Shown here: positions 24,755 through 31,533 of the stretch, piece after piece
How the letters are laid out: the number at the start of each line of letters is the position of its first letter
How positions within the stretch are numbered: the stretch's first letter is position 1
Origin: Alphaproteobacteria bacterium
GTDB lineage: Bacteria; Pseudomonadota; Alphaproteobacteria; SMXQ01
Length of the DNA: 34,269 nucleotides
Assembly: GCA_009380075.1 (NCBI GenBank)
Contig: WHSO01000035.1
Span: forward strand, 1 to 34,269
Reading direction: 5' to 3'
Made by a program: the position numbers and the translations under genes
Notes under the pieces: model-generated
The model's database searches: none
What the model was told of the DNA's origin: nothing
What the model saw: the letters and a program-made list of their open reading frames with translations, nothing else

Positions 24755-24783
24755 GCGCCGCCCCGGATCCTTCGGGGCGGCGC
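24755..24783 (-). terminator. Rho-independent terminator of the small secreted-peptide gene
   Basis: A perfect 11-base stem, GCGCCGCCCCG with its complement, encloses a 7-base loop. Minus-strand reading continues TTGCCGTTTT. It lies 35 bases after the stop codon of the peptide gene at 24,819, confirming that a transcript ends here. Confidence 0.78.
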
Positions 24784-24818
24784 ACTGCGTTCCGGACGAG
24801 CGGGGGATGCGCGGGAAC

Positions 24819-24965
24819 TCACTCGCAGTCGTGCGAGCCACGCGGCTCCCCGCAGACCGGACGTTCCTCCATGGACATTTGCGAAGGAGTGGCGGCGAAC
24901 CCGACCTGCGAGACGGACAGAATTGTTGCGAACGCGGTAGAGAGAGCGATGAGATACTTGTGCAT
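24819..24965 (-). CDS. Small secreted cysteine-containing peptide, 48 residues
   Basis: A short gene supported by context. The ATG at 24,965 has a strong ribosome site, GGAGG five bases upstream, and a terminator follows the TGA. The product starts MHKYLIALSTAFATILSVSQ, a good signal peptide, with a likely cleavage after VGFAA near residue 25. The mature peptide would be about 23 residues, acidic, and contains two cysteines in EERPVCGEPRGSHDCE. No family is recognised. It might be a secreted redox or metal-binding peptide, in keeping with the cysteine-rich secreted proteins further downstream. It could be transcribed with the receiver-domain gene upstream (25,199-25,564), but the 233-bp gap allows its own promoter. 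Confidence 0.62.
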   Translation of the reverse strand: MHKYLIALSTAFATILSVSQVGFAATPSQMSMEERPVCGEPRGSHDCE

Positions 24966-25043
24966 GGTAACCTCCATAAGACGTGCAATTGGTGATGCGC
25001 GAATCCTAACGTCAATCGCACCGCTTATGGAAATGACACCTGT

Positions 25044-25202
25044 TCAAAGAAGCGAGAGCCGTGCGTTACCGTCCGTGATCGACCAATCAAGCCGCACAAC
25101 ATCCGCAACCGGACCCGCATCCTTCAATTCGCGGAGTCCGTCCGCAGCAACATGAAGTTGGTCAAGCGACCATCGAGGGACTTCACCTCGCGCGCCGATC
25201 AA
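25044..25202 (-). CDS. Possible 52-codon ORF overlapping the receiver gene end
   Basis: A frame opens with TTG at 25,202, overlapping the stop codon of the receiver gene, and ends with TGA at 25,044. Its translation looks protein-like: WSLDQLHVAADGLRELKDAG, then ADVVRLDWSITDGNARLSLL. The frame is also open for 11 more codons upstream inside the receiver gene. It is either a small coupled gene, or the C-terminal part of the receiver protein separated by loss of one base. I do not recognise a domain. Confidence 0.28.
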   Translation of the reverse strand: MIGARGEVPRWSLDQLHVAADGLRELKDAGPVADVVRLDWSITDGNARLSLL

Positions 25203-25564
25203 CGGAGATGGGACTGCAAGCGGGTCAAGAGTGACTTAAACTTTATGGCCTTTACGATGTAATCATCTGCGCCGGCGTCGAGTCCACGAACAACGTCCGC
25301 ATCGGATTGCAGTCCGCTCAACATGACGATGGGCACCTTGATACCCTGGCGCCGCATCAACCGACACAAGTCACGGCCGTCCATGTCCGGGAGTCCAACG
25401 TCCAGCAAGAGAAGGTCAAATCGGCTTTTGAACACAGCCTCGAGTGCGGCCCGCGCACAATGCGCCAGTTCCGTGTCGAATTCCCCGACGATCTGGAGTT
25501 GTTCGGCCAGCAGTTCGGCCAGGTCGCTGTCATCGTCTACCAAGAGCAGGCGCTTTCGCTCCAT
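25199..25564 (-). CDS. Stand-alone response-regulator receiver domain
   Basis: A 121-residue CheY-like protein. The acidic pocket is LLVDDDSD, the phosphate acceptor is the Asp in LLLLDVGLPDMDG, the switch residue is Ser in VMLSGLQSDADV, and the conserved lysine is in DDYIVKAIKF. The Pro that normally follows this lysine is Ala here. The protein ends right after the last receiver helix (LLTRLQSHLR) and has no DNA-binding domain. AGAGGA lies nine bases before the ATG. It is divergent from the AhpD-like trio. It may act as a phosphate sink, or it may be a regulator truncated by a frameshift, since a protein-like frame continues past the stop. No histidine kinase gene is in the window. Confidence 0.8.
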   Translation of the reverse strand: MERKRLLLVDDDSDLAELLAEQLQIVGEFDTELAHCARAALEAVFKSRFDLLLLDVGLPDMDGRDLCRLMRRQGIKVPIVMLSGLQSDADVVRGLDAGADDYIVKAIKFKSLLTRLQSHLR

Positions 25565-25804
25565 CGCCGGAGTCCTCTTGCGGCTTTTCCCAATGACGAC
25601 AGTTAAATTTGCAGGGGCCTGAGGGTCAAATTACAGGGAATCAAGTTCTTGTGATGTGGCACAAGAAGTATGGGTTTTCCTGGGCAAACACCGTAGATTG
25701 CTTCGGAATTCGGACCGACGTTGTCATGGGATAATCCGGGGCGCAAGAATTCGGTACACGCGGAATGTCAATCACGCCTTCACGTACAAAAAGGGAGCCA
25801 GAAA

Positions 25805-26338
25805 ATGCCGTTCATGAAATCACTGCCTGACACCGCCAACGTGCGCGAGATCTTTGGCCTCAAGCCCGAATTGCGCCGTGCGCACGGGGAGATGGGCCGG
25901 ATTATCATGCGCGGCGATTCCGAACTCACGCCGGCCGAGCGAGAGACCATCGCCGCCTACGTGTCCCGCATCAACCGATGCGACTATTGCTACGGCGGAC
26001 ATTCGGAACTGGCGAAGAGCCTAGGAGCCAACTCAAGCATTTTCGAGAATATGTTCGACGATGTGGATGCTGTGCCCGTATCGGAAAAACTGAAGCCCAT
26101 CCTGCAGTTCGCCAATGTGCTCACGTTGCAGCCAGGCAAAGTGAGCCAGGCCCATGCCGATGCGGTATATGCGGCAGGCTGGAGCGAGAAGGCACTTCAT
26201 GACGCGATACTGGTTATCTGCCGCTTCAATTTCATGAATCGGCTGACCCTCGGGCATGGGCTTGACCCTGCGCCGGAGAATTTCGAAAAGCGCGCGGCAA
26301 GCATGGCCTACAGCACAGGTCCTCAAGGCAAAGAGTAA
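25805..26338 (+). CDS. AhpD-like carboxymuconolactone decarboxylase-family peroxidase, copy 1
   Basis: A 177-residue protein of the AhpD/CMD fold. The redox motif is ERETIAAYVSRINRCDYCYGGH, giving Glu, Cys-x2-Cys and His as in AhpD-type thiol hydroperoxidases. The second half has the usual NVLTLQP and DAILVICRFNFMNRL segments of the peroxidase-related (YciW-like) subgroup. The start ATG is preceded by GGGAG; an earlier in-frame ATG at 25,721 has no such site. It is the first of three homologous genes in a row, all on plus. The family reduces peroxides or acts as an alkylhydroperoxidase with an external thiol donor. It lacks the last 20 residues present in copy 2. Confidence 0.85.
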   Translation: MPFMKSLPDTANVREIFGLKPELRRAHGEMGRIIMRGDSELTPAERETIAAYVSRINRCDYCYGGHSELAKSLGANSSIFENMFDDVDAVPVSEKLKPILQFANVLTLQPGKVSQAHADAVYAAGWSEKALHDAILVICRFNFMNRLTLGHGLDPAPENFEKRAASMAYSTGPQGKE

Positions 26339-26373
26339 CCGTCCCTCCGCAGTGACGTTGCAATGGTGCACCC

Positions 26374-26979
26374 ATGACGTTCATCCCATCCTTTCCTTCG
26401 GACGCAACCGTCAGGACGGTCATGGCCCAGCGGCCTGAGATTTACCGGCATTGGCACCAAGTTGGTGAAGGCATCATGCGTGGCGATTCACCTTTTACGC
26501 CCGGTGAACGGGAGCTGATCGCGGGTTACGTATCAGGACTCAACGCCTGTGCGTACTGTCATGGGGCCCACACGGCCGTGGCGGTGGCCTTCGGCTTCCC
26601 GGAGAGCCTCATGCCCTCGCTGCTCGACAATATCGACGAGGCCCCGATCGATGAAAGAATGAAGCCAGTACTGAAGTTCGTCAGAAAGCTCACCTTGACA
26701 CCCGCGCAAATGACGAAGGCCGATGCCGAGGCCATATTTACCGCCGGATGGGAGGAAATCGCGGTTCACGACGCCGTAGCGGTGTGCTGCTACTTCAACT
26801 TCATGAACCGTCTTGTGTTCGGTCACGGCATCGAGTTCGATCCCGACCCGGACAAGGTCCGTATGTTGGCGGAGAGGAAAAAACAACTGGGCTACGCGAA
26901 CAGGGATGACCTTCCTGAGGACCATCCGCTGGTACGGAAGGTTCGCGCAGGAAAAGAAGCAATCAGCTCATCCAGTTAA
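26374..26979 (+). CDS. AhpD-like carboxymuconolactone decarboxylase-family peroxidase, copy 2
   Basis: A 201-residue homolog of the preceding protein. The redox motif is ELIAGYVSGLNACAYCHGAH with both cysteines. It has a longer C-terminal tail than the others (from about residue 160: DPDPDKVRMLAERKKQLGYA). The gap to copy 1 is 35 bases and the ribosome site is weak, which suggests coupled translation. It is closer to copy 3 than to copy 1 in the motif region and in the following AVAFGFPE segment, so copies 2 and 3 look like the more recent duplication. Likely role: thiol-dependent peroxide or reactive-electrophile detoxification. Confidence 0.85.
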   Translation: MTFIPSFPSDATVRTVMAQRPEIYRHWHQVGEGIMRGDSPFTPGERELIAGYVSGLNACAYCHGAHTAVAVAFGFPESLMPSLLDNIDEAPIDERMKPVLKFVRKLTLTPAQMTKADAEAIFTAGWEEIAVHDAVAVCCYFNFMNRLVFGHGIEFDPDPDKVRMLAERKKQLGYANRDDLPEDHPLVRKVRAGKEAISSSS

Positions 26980-27003
26980 TATGCGAACGAGAGGTCCGGC
27001 ATC

Positions 27004-27576
27004 ATGCCATTCATGAAATCTTTTCCTGAAGAGTCCGAAATCGGCGATGTGTATCGATTCGATTCTTTCATTTGGCATCCTTTTGGCGAATTTTCCAGGA
27101 AGCTTATGCGCGGTCCCTCTCCCCTGACACCAGGTGAACGAGAACTGATTGCGGGTTACGTCTCCGGGCTCAACGCCTGCGAATTCTGTCACGGGGCGCA
27201 TACGGCCGCCGCCGTCGCGTTCGGCTTCCCCGAGGACCTGATGCCGAAACTGCTCGATAACGTCGATACGGCGCCGGTGCCGGAAAAGCTGCGGCCCATT
27301 CTCAAATTCGTCAAGAAGCTGACCCTGACGCCGGCCAGAATGGTCCAGGCCGACGCCGATGCGGTTTTCGCCGCCGGCTGGACTGAAGCCGCACTCCATC
27401 ACGCCATCGCGGTCGCAGCCCGATACAACCTCGTCAACCGCCTCATCCACGGGCACGGTATCGGGGCCAATCCGGACACGTTCCGGGCGCGGGGGGCACA
27501 CATCGCAGGCAAGACCGGGGATAATTGGAAGGAGAACGAGAGCGTCCTCGATCGCCAAGGCCAGGAAAAGGGCTAA
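27004..27576 (+). CDS. AhpD-like carboxymuconolactone decarboxylase-family peroxidase, copy 3
   Basis: A 190-residue homolog. The redox motif is ELIAGYVSGLNACEFCHGAH. The opening MPFMKSFPEESEI resembles copy 1 (MPFMKSLPDTANV), while the middle resembles copy 2, so the trio may have exchanged segments. It begins 24 bases after copy 2 with GAGAGG as ribosome site. It converges on the DUF3179 gene with a 50-base gap and no visible terminator. The function is expected to be as for the other copies; keeping three suggests different partners or peroxides. Confidence 0.85.
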   Translation: MPFMKSFPEESEIGDVYRFDSFIWHPFGEFSRKLMRGPSPLTPGERELIAGYVSGLNACEFCHGAHTAAAVAFGFPEDLMPKLLDNVDTAPVPEKLRPILKFVKKLTLTPARMVQADADAVFAAGWTEAALHHAIAVAARYNLVNRLIHGHGIGANPDTFRARGAHIAGKTGDNWKENESVLDRQGQEKG

Positions 27577-27626
27577 CGCACCACCCGACGCAGGTCCCAA
27601 AGCAGACCACATCCATGATAAAGCCT

Positions 27627-28688
27627 TTATTTCTTCCACGGCATGGGGCCGTTGACCGTAAACAGCACCCCCTCGGGACGGAACGCGTAGAAAACGAAAG
27701 CAAACGTCACGTCATAGACGACATCCTCAAGTGCCCCGTCGGGGTTACGACGTTGTGCGACGACGTTGCCGATGTCCCGCCCTTTCGCAATTTCCGACGC
27801 ATCGAGTGCCGAGGCGTTCCCGGCCTGCCACGACAGCTCAAGGTTCCCTACCTGTATTCGGCCTTCCCTGCGCAACAGTTCCAGCGTCCACGCCCTTTCG
27901 CCCACGGCGACGACGTACGCCATGGCCGGCACCTTGTCGTGAAGCGGGCCGGAAAAGAAGGCGGGCGCCGCCGATGCATCGTAACCGACATAGGGATTTT
28001 GGCCATATCGCCTCAGGTCCGGCTCGGAGGGGACGAGGACCTGCCCCTTGGGAGTCCGAGCCCTGAACCGGTCGAAAGATTCGAGGCGCGAAGGGATCAT
28101 CCTGAGGCGTTTTCCCGTCATTGTCCCGACAATGGCTTCGCCGCTGAACTGCTGCCACCAGCTTTCCGTTTGCCGGTCATACATGACAAGGTCGGAGTGA
28201 CGGAGTTTCCCCGTCGTACCAAAGTCGAGATCGCGCCCGTCAACGCGCCTCTCGAATACGATCGCCGCGTTGCACAACGGACAATACGTGACAGCCACCG
28301 GAACGCCCCCGAGCGTATCGTTGACGATCTCGTGCCAGGTGAGGATACGCAACGGATAGGCTTTGGATTCGCCATTGATGGTAAGACCGATAACGGGATC
28401 CCGCGACGACAGGTCCTGCACCTGTTCGACATCGACGAAAGCGGGCTGGTCGATCGCGGGGATACCATCCCTCGGGGGACCACCGGAACGCACCTCGTCG
28501 AGAGGCACGGAAAACCGCGTAAAATCGGTCCGGGGCCATTCCATGACCCAGGAACGCGGCGCCGCCGGAGCCTGGAGCGCAATCACGGCGACCGTGACGA
28601 ATCCGAGCACCGCGCTCAGGATCGTCACTGCGCTGATTTTCGTCCGTTTCCGCATCGCGAATGTCCATTCAATGCCCGGAACGATCAT
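27627..28688 (-). CDS. DUF3179 domain-containing protein, membrane-anchored
   Basis: A 353-residue protein with a hydrophobic segment near residues 20-42 (VTILSAVLGFVTVAVIAL) that acts as signal anchor. The rest is DUF3179: KAYPLRILTWHEIVNDTLGG, the conserved VTYCPLCNAAIVFER, then RHSDLVMYDRQTESWWQQF and GEAIVG. The C-P-L-C pair suggests a metal or redox role, but the family function is unknown to me. Two ATG starts are possible (28,688 and 28,655) and neither has a strong ribosome site; the longer is given. The gene lies 22 bases after the OmpR-type regulator gene and is probably the last gene of the P460 operon. Confidence 0.84.
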   Translation of the reverse strand: MIVPGIEWTFAMRKRTKISAVTILSAVLGFVTVAVIALQAPAAPRSWVMEWPRTDFTRFSVPLDEVRSGGPPRDGIPAIDQPAFVDVEQVQDLSSRDPVIGLTINGESKAYPLRILTWHEIVNDTLGGVPVAVTYCPLCNAAIVFERRVDGRDLDFGTTGKLRHSDLVMYDRQTESWWQQFSGEAIVGTMTGKRLRMIPSRLESFDRFRARTPKGQVLVPSEPDLRRYGQNPYVGYDASAAPAFFSGPLHDKVPAMAYVVAVGERAWTLELLRREGRIQVGNLELSWQAGNASALDASEIAKGRDIGNVVAQRRNPDGALEDVVYDVTFAFVFYAFRPEGVLFTVNGPMPWKK

Positions 28689-28710
28689 TCACCCCGAAGC
28701 GACGGTCGCC

Positions 28711-29391
28711 TCAGCTCGCCAGGCGATATCCATCCTTTTCGGTGACGATCAATGGTGTGGCCATGCGGTCCTGTCCTATCTTCTGACGCAAGCGGAAGAC
28801 GTGGGATTCAATGGTGTGGGTTTCGATATCCGACCTATAGCCCCAGACCTCCTTGAGAAGGCGACTTTGGCTTACAGCCCGACCGCGTGTTCTGTAGAGG
28901 TACTTGAGAAGACGGGTCTCTTTGTCGGTCAGGCGGATCTGTTTGCCATCTGAACCGACCAAAAGCTTTTCTGCGGAAACGAGGACGAACGGCCCCATCC
29001 TGATGACCGCATCTTCGGACAGATCATGCTGTCGGAGGTGCGCGCGCAATCGCGCCAGCAGGATGCCGAGCGTGAAAGGTTTCGTAATGTAATCGTTTGC
29101 ACCGGCATCCAGCGCCAGAATCTGATCAGCCTCCGAATCGCCGGAAGCCAATATGACGACGGGCCGGAAGAATCCTTCTCGCCGAACGAGGCGGCATAAT
29201 TCGCGCCCATCCATGCCTGTCAGATCGAGACTTATAAATGCAGCATCGAAATGCCGTTGCTGCATCGCGTCCAAGGCCTCCCGCCCCGTCGAAGCGGCCA
29301 GCACCTCCATACCTTCATGCAGGGAAAGTTGTTCCGCCAAGCTGCGGGCGAACTCTCGATCGTCGTCAACGATGAGAATACTTTTTGTCAT
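28711..29391 (-). CDS. OmpR/PhoB-family response regulator
   Basis: A 226-residue two-domain regulator. The receiver (1-120) has IVDDDRE, the acceptor Asp in SLDLTGMDG, and Lys in DYITKPF. The winged-helix effector (about 130-226) has IRLTDKETRLLKYL, RGRAVSQSRLLKEVWGY and THTIESHVFRLRQKIG, the standard DNA-recognition region. It closely resembles the shorter receiver protein at 25,199, which has lost or never had such an effector. The gene sits between the cytochrome P460 gene (68 bp upstream) and the DUF3179 gene. No histidine kinase is encoded in the window, so its input is unknown; it may control this operon. Confidence 0.92.
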   Translation of the reverse strand: MTKSILIVDDDREFARSLAEQLSLHEGMEVLAASTGREALDAMQQRHFDAAFISLDLTGMDGRELCRLVRREGFFRPVVILASGDSEADQILALDAGANDYITKPFTLGILLARLRAHLRQHDLSEDAVIRMGPFVLVSAEKLLVGSDGKQIRLTDKETRLLKYLYRTRGRAVSQSRLLKEVWGYRSDIETHTIESHVFRLRQKIGQDRMATPLIVTEKDGYRLAS

Positions 29392-29459
29392 GATGCGGTT
29401 CTCTACGGTCGCCAGCGTCCCGGTGCCTCGATACCCGAGAAGCCCCGGGACCGATGACG

Positions 29460-30233
29460 CTAGCGCTTCACCCGAAACGGCTCCGGCATGAAGAAGGCTT
29501 GCGACTTTCCGGCGGCCTGGTGGCAGGCCGCGCAGAACGTCACGTTCTCGTTCCCGCGTCCCTTGGTAACGCCGATGACGGAACCGTCGGGTCCGATCAG
29601 CGTGTATTTCCAGTCGGCGCTCTCGGCATTAAAGCCGGTCGGCATCTTTTCCATGAGGAAAAGTGGCCCCGCGGCCGCCTTTCCTGCCGACTGCACCATC
29701 ATGCTGTCCTTGGCGAGAATGGAACCGACAGGCAGAACCAGGTCTTGCTCGTACTTGCCGTAATCCCGCGCGATATCGTTGGCATAGTTATTGACGAAGC
29801 GATTTCCGTGGGTTTCGGAGGGATAGGGCGCAACGTTGTAGCGACGCCAAGTCTGATACTGTCCCGCGACTGCCAGTCCAGATCTCGCGTATCCGCGCGA
29901 CAGATTCGCCTTGAGCCCCTGGTAAAGCTTGGTGGCCTGCGCGTTGGTCACTTTGACAGCCTTGGCCGGTGCGCATGGGTTGGCACCGCATGGATTCGCC
30001 GCCCCGCAGGGATTCGCCGCCGGGGCACAGGGATTGGCGCGTGGGGCGCAAGGATTTGCCGCCTTGGGAGCACAGGGATTCGCCGCCTTCGGCGCGCAGG
30101 GATTGACCGCCCTGGGAGCGCAGGGATTGGCGCGGCGTGGACCGCACTGGGCCAGGGCGCCCGTCATCCCGACGCCCGCGGCAATAGCAACGGCAGCCCC
30201 AAGCAATCGGGCCTTATTGATATTACGTTCCAT
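29460..30233 (-). CDS. Cytochrome P460-family protein with N-terminal NPC repeats
   Basis: A 257-residue secreted protein. Residues 1-29 are a signal peptide ending GALAQ. Residues 36-89 hold eight NPC units with spacing shrinking from eight to five residues. The cytochrome P460 domain (about 95-257) has YNVAPYPSETHGNRFVNNYA, KYEQDLVLPVGSILAKDS, GPLFLMEKMPTGFN and the haem c motif C234-A-A-C237-H238. P460 cytochromes bind a haem cross-linked to lysine and can oxidise hydroxylamine; family members of this subgroup are mostly untested. The NPC region also occurs alone in the protein encoded just upstream. AAGGA precedes the ATG by about nine bases. The repeats might bind metal, form disulphides or mediate assembly with the upstream protein. 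Confidence 0.86.
   Translation of the reverse strand: MERNINKARLLGAAVAIAAGVGMTGALAQCGPRRANPCAPRAVNPCAPKAANPCAPKAANPCAPRANPCAPAANPCGAANPCGANPCAPAKAVKVTNAQATKLYQGLKANLSRGYARSGLAVAGQYQTWRRYNVAPYPSETHGNRFVNNYANDIARDYGKYEQDLVLPVGSILAKDSMMVQSAGKAAAGPLFLMEKMPTGFNAESADWKYTLIGPDGSVIGVTKGRGNENVTFCAACHQAAGKSQAFFMPEPFRVKR
29967..30128 (-). repeat. NPC-repeat coding region of the P460 gene
   Basis: The DNA codes for eight units beginning Asn-Pro-Cys, with consecutive start residues 36, 44, 52, 60, 67, 74, 80 and 85. The first three units are almost identical at the protein level (NPCAPxA). Unequal repeat length shows decay or expansion by slippage. Confidence 0.85.
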
Positions 30234-30283
30234 TGTGGCCTGTCCTTTCCTCTTCGACGTATCCTTTGCGCCCCGTCACCGGA

Positions 30284-30343
30284 CTACCGGCGCTTCGCGC
30301 CATAGGGATTCTTGGCGCCACAGGGATTCTTGCTTGAATCAGC
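30284..30343 (-). pseudogene. Out-of-frame remnant of NPC-repeat C-terminus
   Basis: Right after the stop codon of the NPC-repeat gene, a different minus-strand frame reads ADSSKNPCGAKNPYGAKRR and then TAG. These are two further repeat units of the same protein, shifted by one base relative to the gene. The simplest reading is a one-base deletion near 30,346-30,351 that created the present stop. Confidence 0.6.
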
Positions 30344-30345
30344 CG

Positions 30346-30621
30346 CTATTCGGACTGGTCTTCGCGGGGCTCCTTGGCGCCACCTGATGTTACGGGATTC
30401 TTAGCGCCACAGGGATTCTTGGCGGCGCAGGGGTTCTTGGCGGCGCAGGGGTTCTTAGCGGCACAAGGATTTTTCGGCGCGCAAGGGTTCTGTGCCCCGC
30501 GTGGCGCACATGGATTGGCAGACTGGGCGTTCGCGGGAAGACTGGTCGCCGTGGCAAGCCCGCCCAGCGCAACGGCTGAACCGATAATACCCAGGTATTT
30601 CATCCTCTTTAAGGTCAGCAT
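30346..30621 (-). CDS. Small secreted NPC-repeat protein
   Basis: A 91-residue protein. Residues 1-34 are a signal peptide ending LPANAQS. Residues 36-74 carry six NPC units, four of them in strict hexapeptide register (NPCAPK, three NPCAAK, NPCGAK), followed by a degenerate NPV. Six cysteines and regular lysines give a basic, cysteine-rich mature peptide of about 57 residues. The ATG at 30,621 has AGGAG eight bases upstream; an internal ATG at 30,603 has poor spacing. A GTAACC-N16-CGAA promoter lies 51-77 bases upstream. The P460 gene with similar repeats follows after 112 bp. No domain family is recognised; metal binding or disulphide-linked assembly are guesses. The coding end appears frameshifted. 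Confidence 0.78.
   Translation of the reverse strand: MLTLKRMKYLGIIGSAVALGGLATATSLPANAQSANPCAPRGAQNPCAPKNPCAAKNPCAAKNPCAAKNPCGAKNPVTSGGAKEPREDQSE
30400..30516 (-). repeat. 18-base tandem repeats coding for NPC hexapeptides
   Basis: From about 30,400 to 30,489 the DNA repeats with an 18-base period (AAGAACCCCTGCGCCGCC type), with an irregular first unit up to 30,516. Copies differ by a few silent or conservative changes. There are no unique spacers, so this is a coding minisatellite, not a CRISPR array. Confidence 0.85.
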
Positions 30622-30671
30622 GTCGAATTCTCCTGTTGCGGAGGAACCTCATTGTCCATCCGTAACAACAG

Positions 30672-30698
30672 GTTCGTTGCCGGCCCGCAAAAGGTTAC
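30672..30698 (-). promoter_or_regulatory. ECF (SigF/NrsF-type) promoter of the NPC-repeat gene
   Basis: On the minus strand TGTAACC is followed after exactly 16 bases by CGAAC (GTAACC at 30,698-30,693, CGAA at 30,676-30,673). From memory this is the consensus described for Caulobacter SigF, an ECF factor held by the DUF1109 anti-sigma NrsF. The divergent genes at 30,880 and 31,530 encode just such a pair. The site is well placed for the gene starting at 30,621. I found no second copy upstream of the sigma gene itself. Confidence 0.65.
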
Positions 30699-30879
30699 AT
30701 GCCCTTAATGGTCCTGCCGTCCGTCGGCTGCGGTTTCCGAGTCACCTCCTTAGGCCCTTGTGTTCGAACGAAAATCAGACGACACCGAAAAAATTCCCGG
30801 TGATTTGGAACCAGCTGAGCCTTGGATTTGCCGCCTCACCAGGTGTTTACTTCCCCGTGAACGGCGCGAAGGTTACAAA

Positions 30880-31533
30880 ATGGCTGTTCGCGGCGGCACG
30901 AGACGCGCCCGGCCCGCAGGTCCGACCACGACGGTTCCGCGCATGCATGCTTCGAAGAGGACTGACGTCACCGAGACGGCGGATCGCCTGCACCGCGAAC
31001 TGATGCACGCGGCCCAGGCGGGCGACGGGGACGCGTATGAACGGCTCCTGCGGGACATCGTCCCGCTGCTCCGCAGATACGTGCGCTGGCGTCAGGGTCG
31101 CTGGTCCCGCGAGGAGATCGAGGACGTCGTGCAGGACATCATTGTCTCCGTTCATGTGGCGCGTGCCACCTACGACCCGCGGCGGCCGCTCCGTCCCTGG
31201 CTGCTCGCGATCGCCCGAAACCGGGTCGCGGACGCGGCACGCCGAACGGCACAACGGAGCGCCCATGAAACCGCCGTCGATCCGCTTCCTGAAACCTTTT
31301 CCCGTACCGAAACGAACCTGCATGGTGAGACCCGTGCGGAAATTCTGCTGATGAAGCGCGCGATCGAAGGTCTTTCGGAGAACCAGAGGAGGGCGATCGA
31401 GTTGCTGAAGCTACAGGAGCTCTCCTTGAAGGAGGCATCGGCAGCGACCGGCCTGAGCGTGCCGGCGCTGAAAGTCACGGTACACCGCGCCATCAAGTCG
31501 CTCAGGGCGACGTTTGGACGGGGTACGCCATGA
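30880..31533 (+). CDS. ECF-family RNA polymerase sigma factor
   Basis: A 217-residue sigma factor with only regions 2 and 4. Region 2 (about 52-125) contains EEIEDVVQDIIVSVHVARAT and PLRPWLLAIARNRVADAARR. Region 4 (about 160-212) contains GLSENQRRAIELLKLQELSL and a helix-turn-helix ending VTVHRAIKSLR. The start at 30,880 has AAGG eight bases upstream; alternatives are an earlier in-frame ATG at 30,760 and a later one at 30,943, and the first 30 residues are not conserved in character. The stop overlaps the start of the anti-sigma gene (ATGA). The probable target is the divergent NPC-repeat gene, and possibly the P460 operon. Confidence 0.9.
   Translation: MAVRGGTRRARPAGPTTTVPRMHASKRTDVTETADRLHRELMHAAQAGDGDAYERLLRDIVPLLRRYVRWRQGRWSREEIEDVVQDIIVSVHVARATYDPRRPLRPWLLAIARNRVADAARRTAQRSAHETAVDPLPETFSRTETNLHGETRAEILLMKRAIEGLSENQRRAIELLKLQELSLKEASAATGLSVPALKVTVHRAIKSLRATFGRGTP

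Noticed and set aside
30346-30351. Programmed ribosomal frameshift at the end of the NPC-repeat gene
   Set aside because: The bases CAGTCCGAATAG contain no X-XXY-YYZ slippery site and I see no strong downstream structure; a deletion is simpler.
30394-30495. CRISPR-like short regular repeats
   Set aside because: The 18-base repeats abut with no unique spacers and encode a regular hexapeptide in one frame.
29929-31003. Plus-strand open frames rich in AQGF repeats opposite the NPC-repeat genes
   Set aside because: They are antisense readings of the NPC repeats. The minus strand has signal peptides, ribosome sites and a known domain; the plus strand has none.
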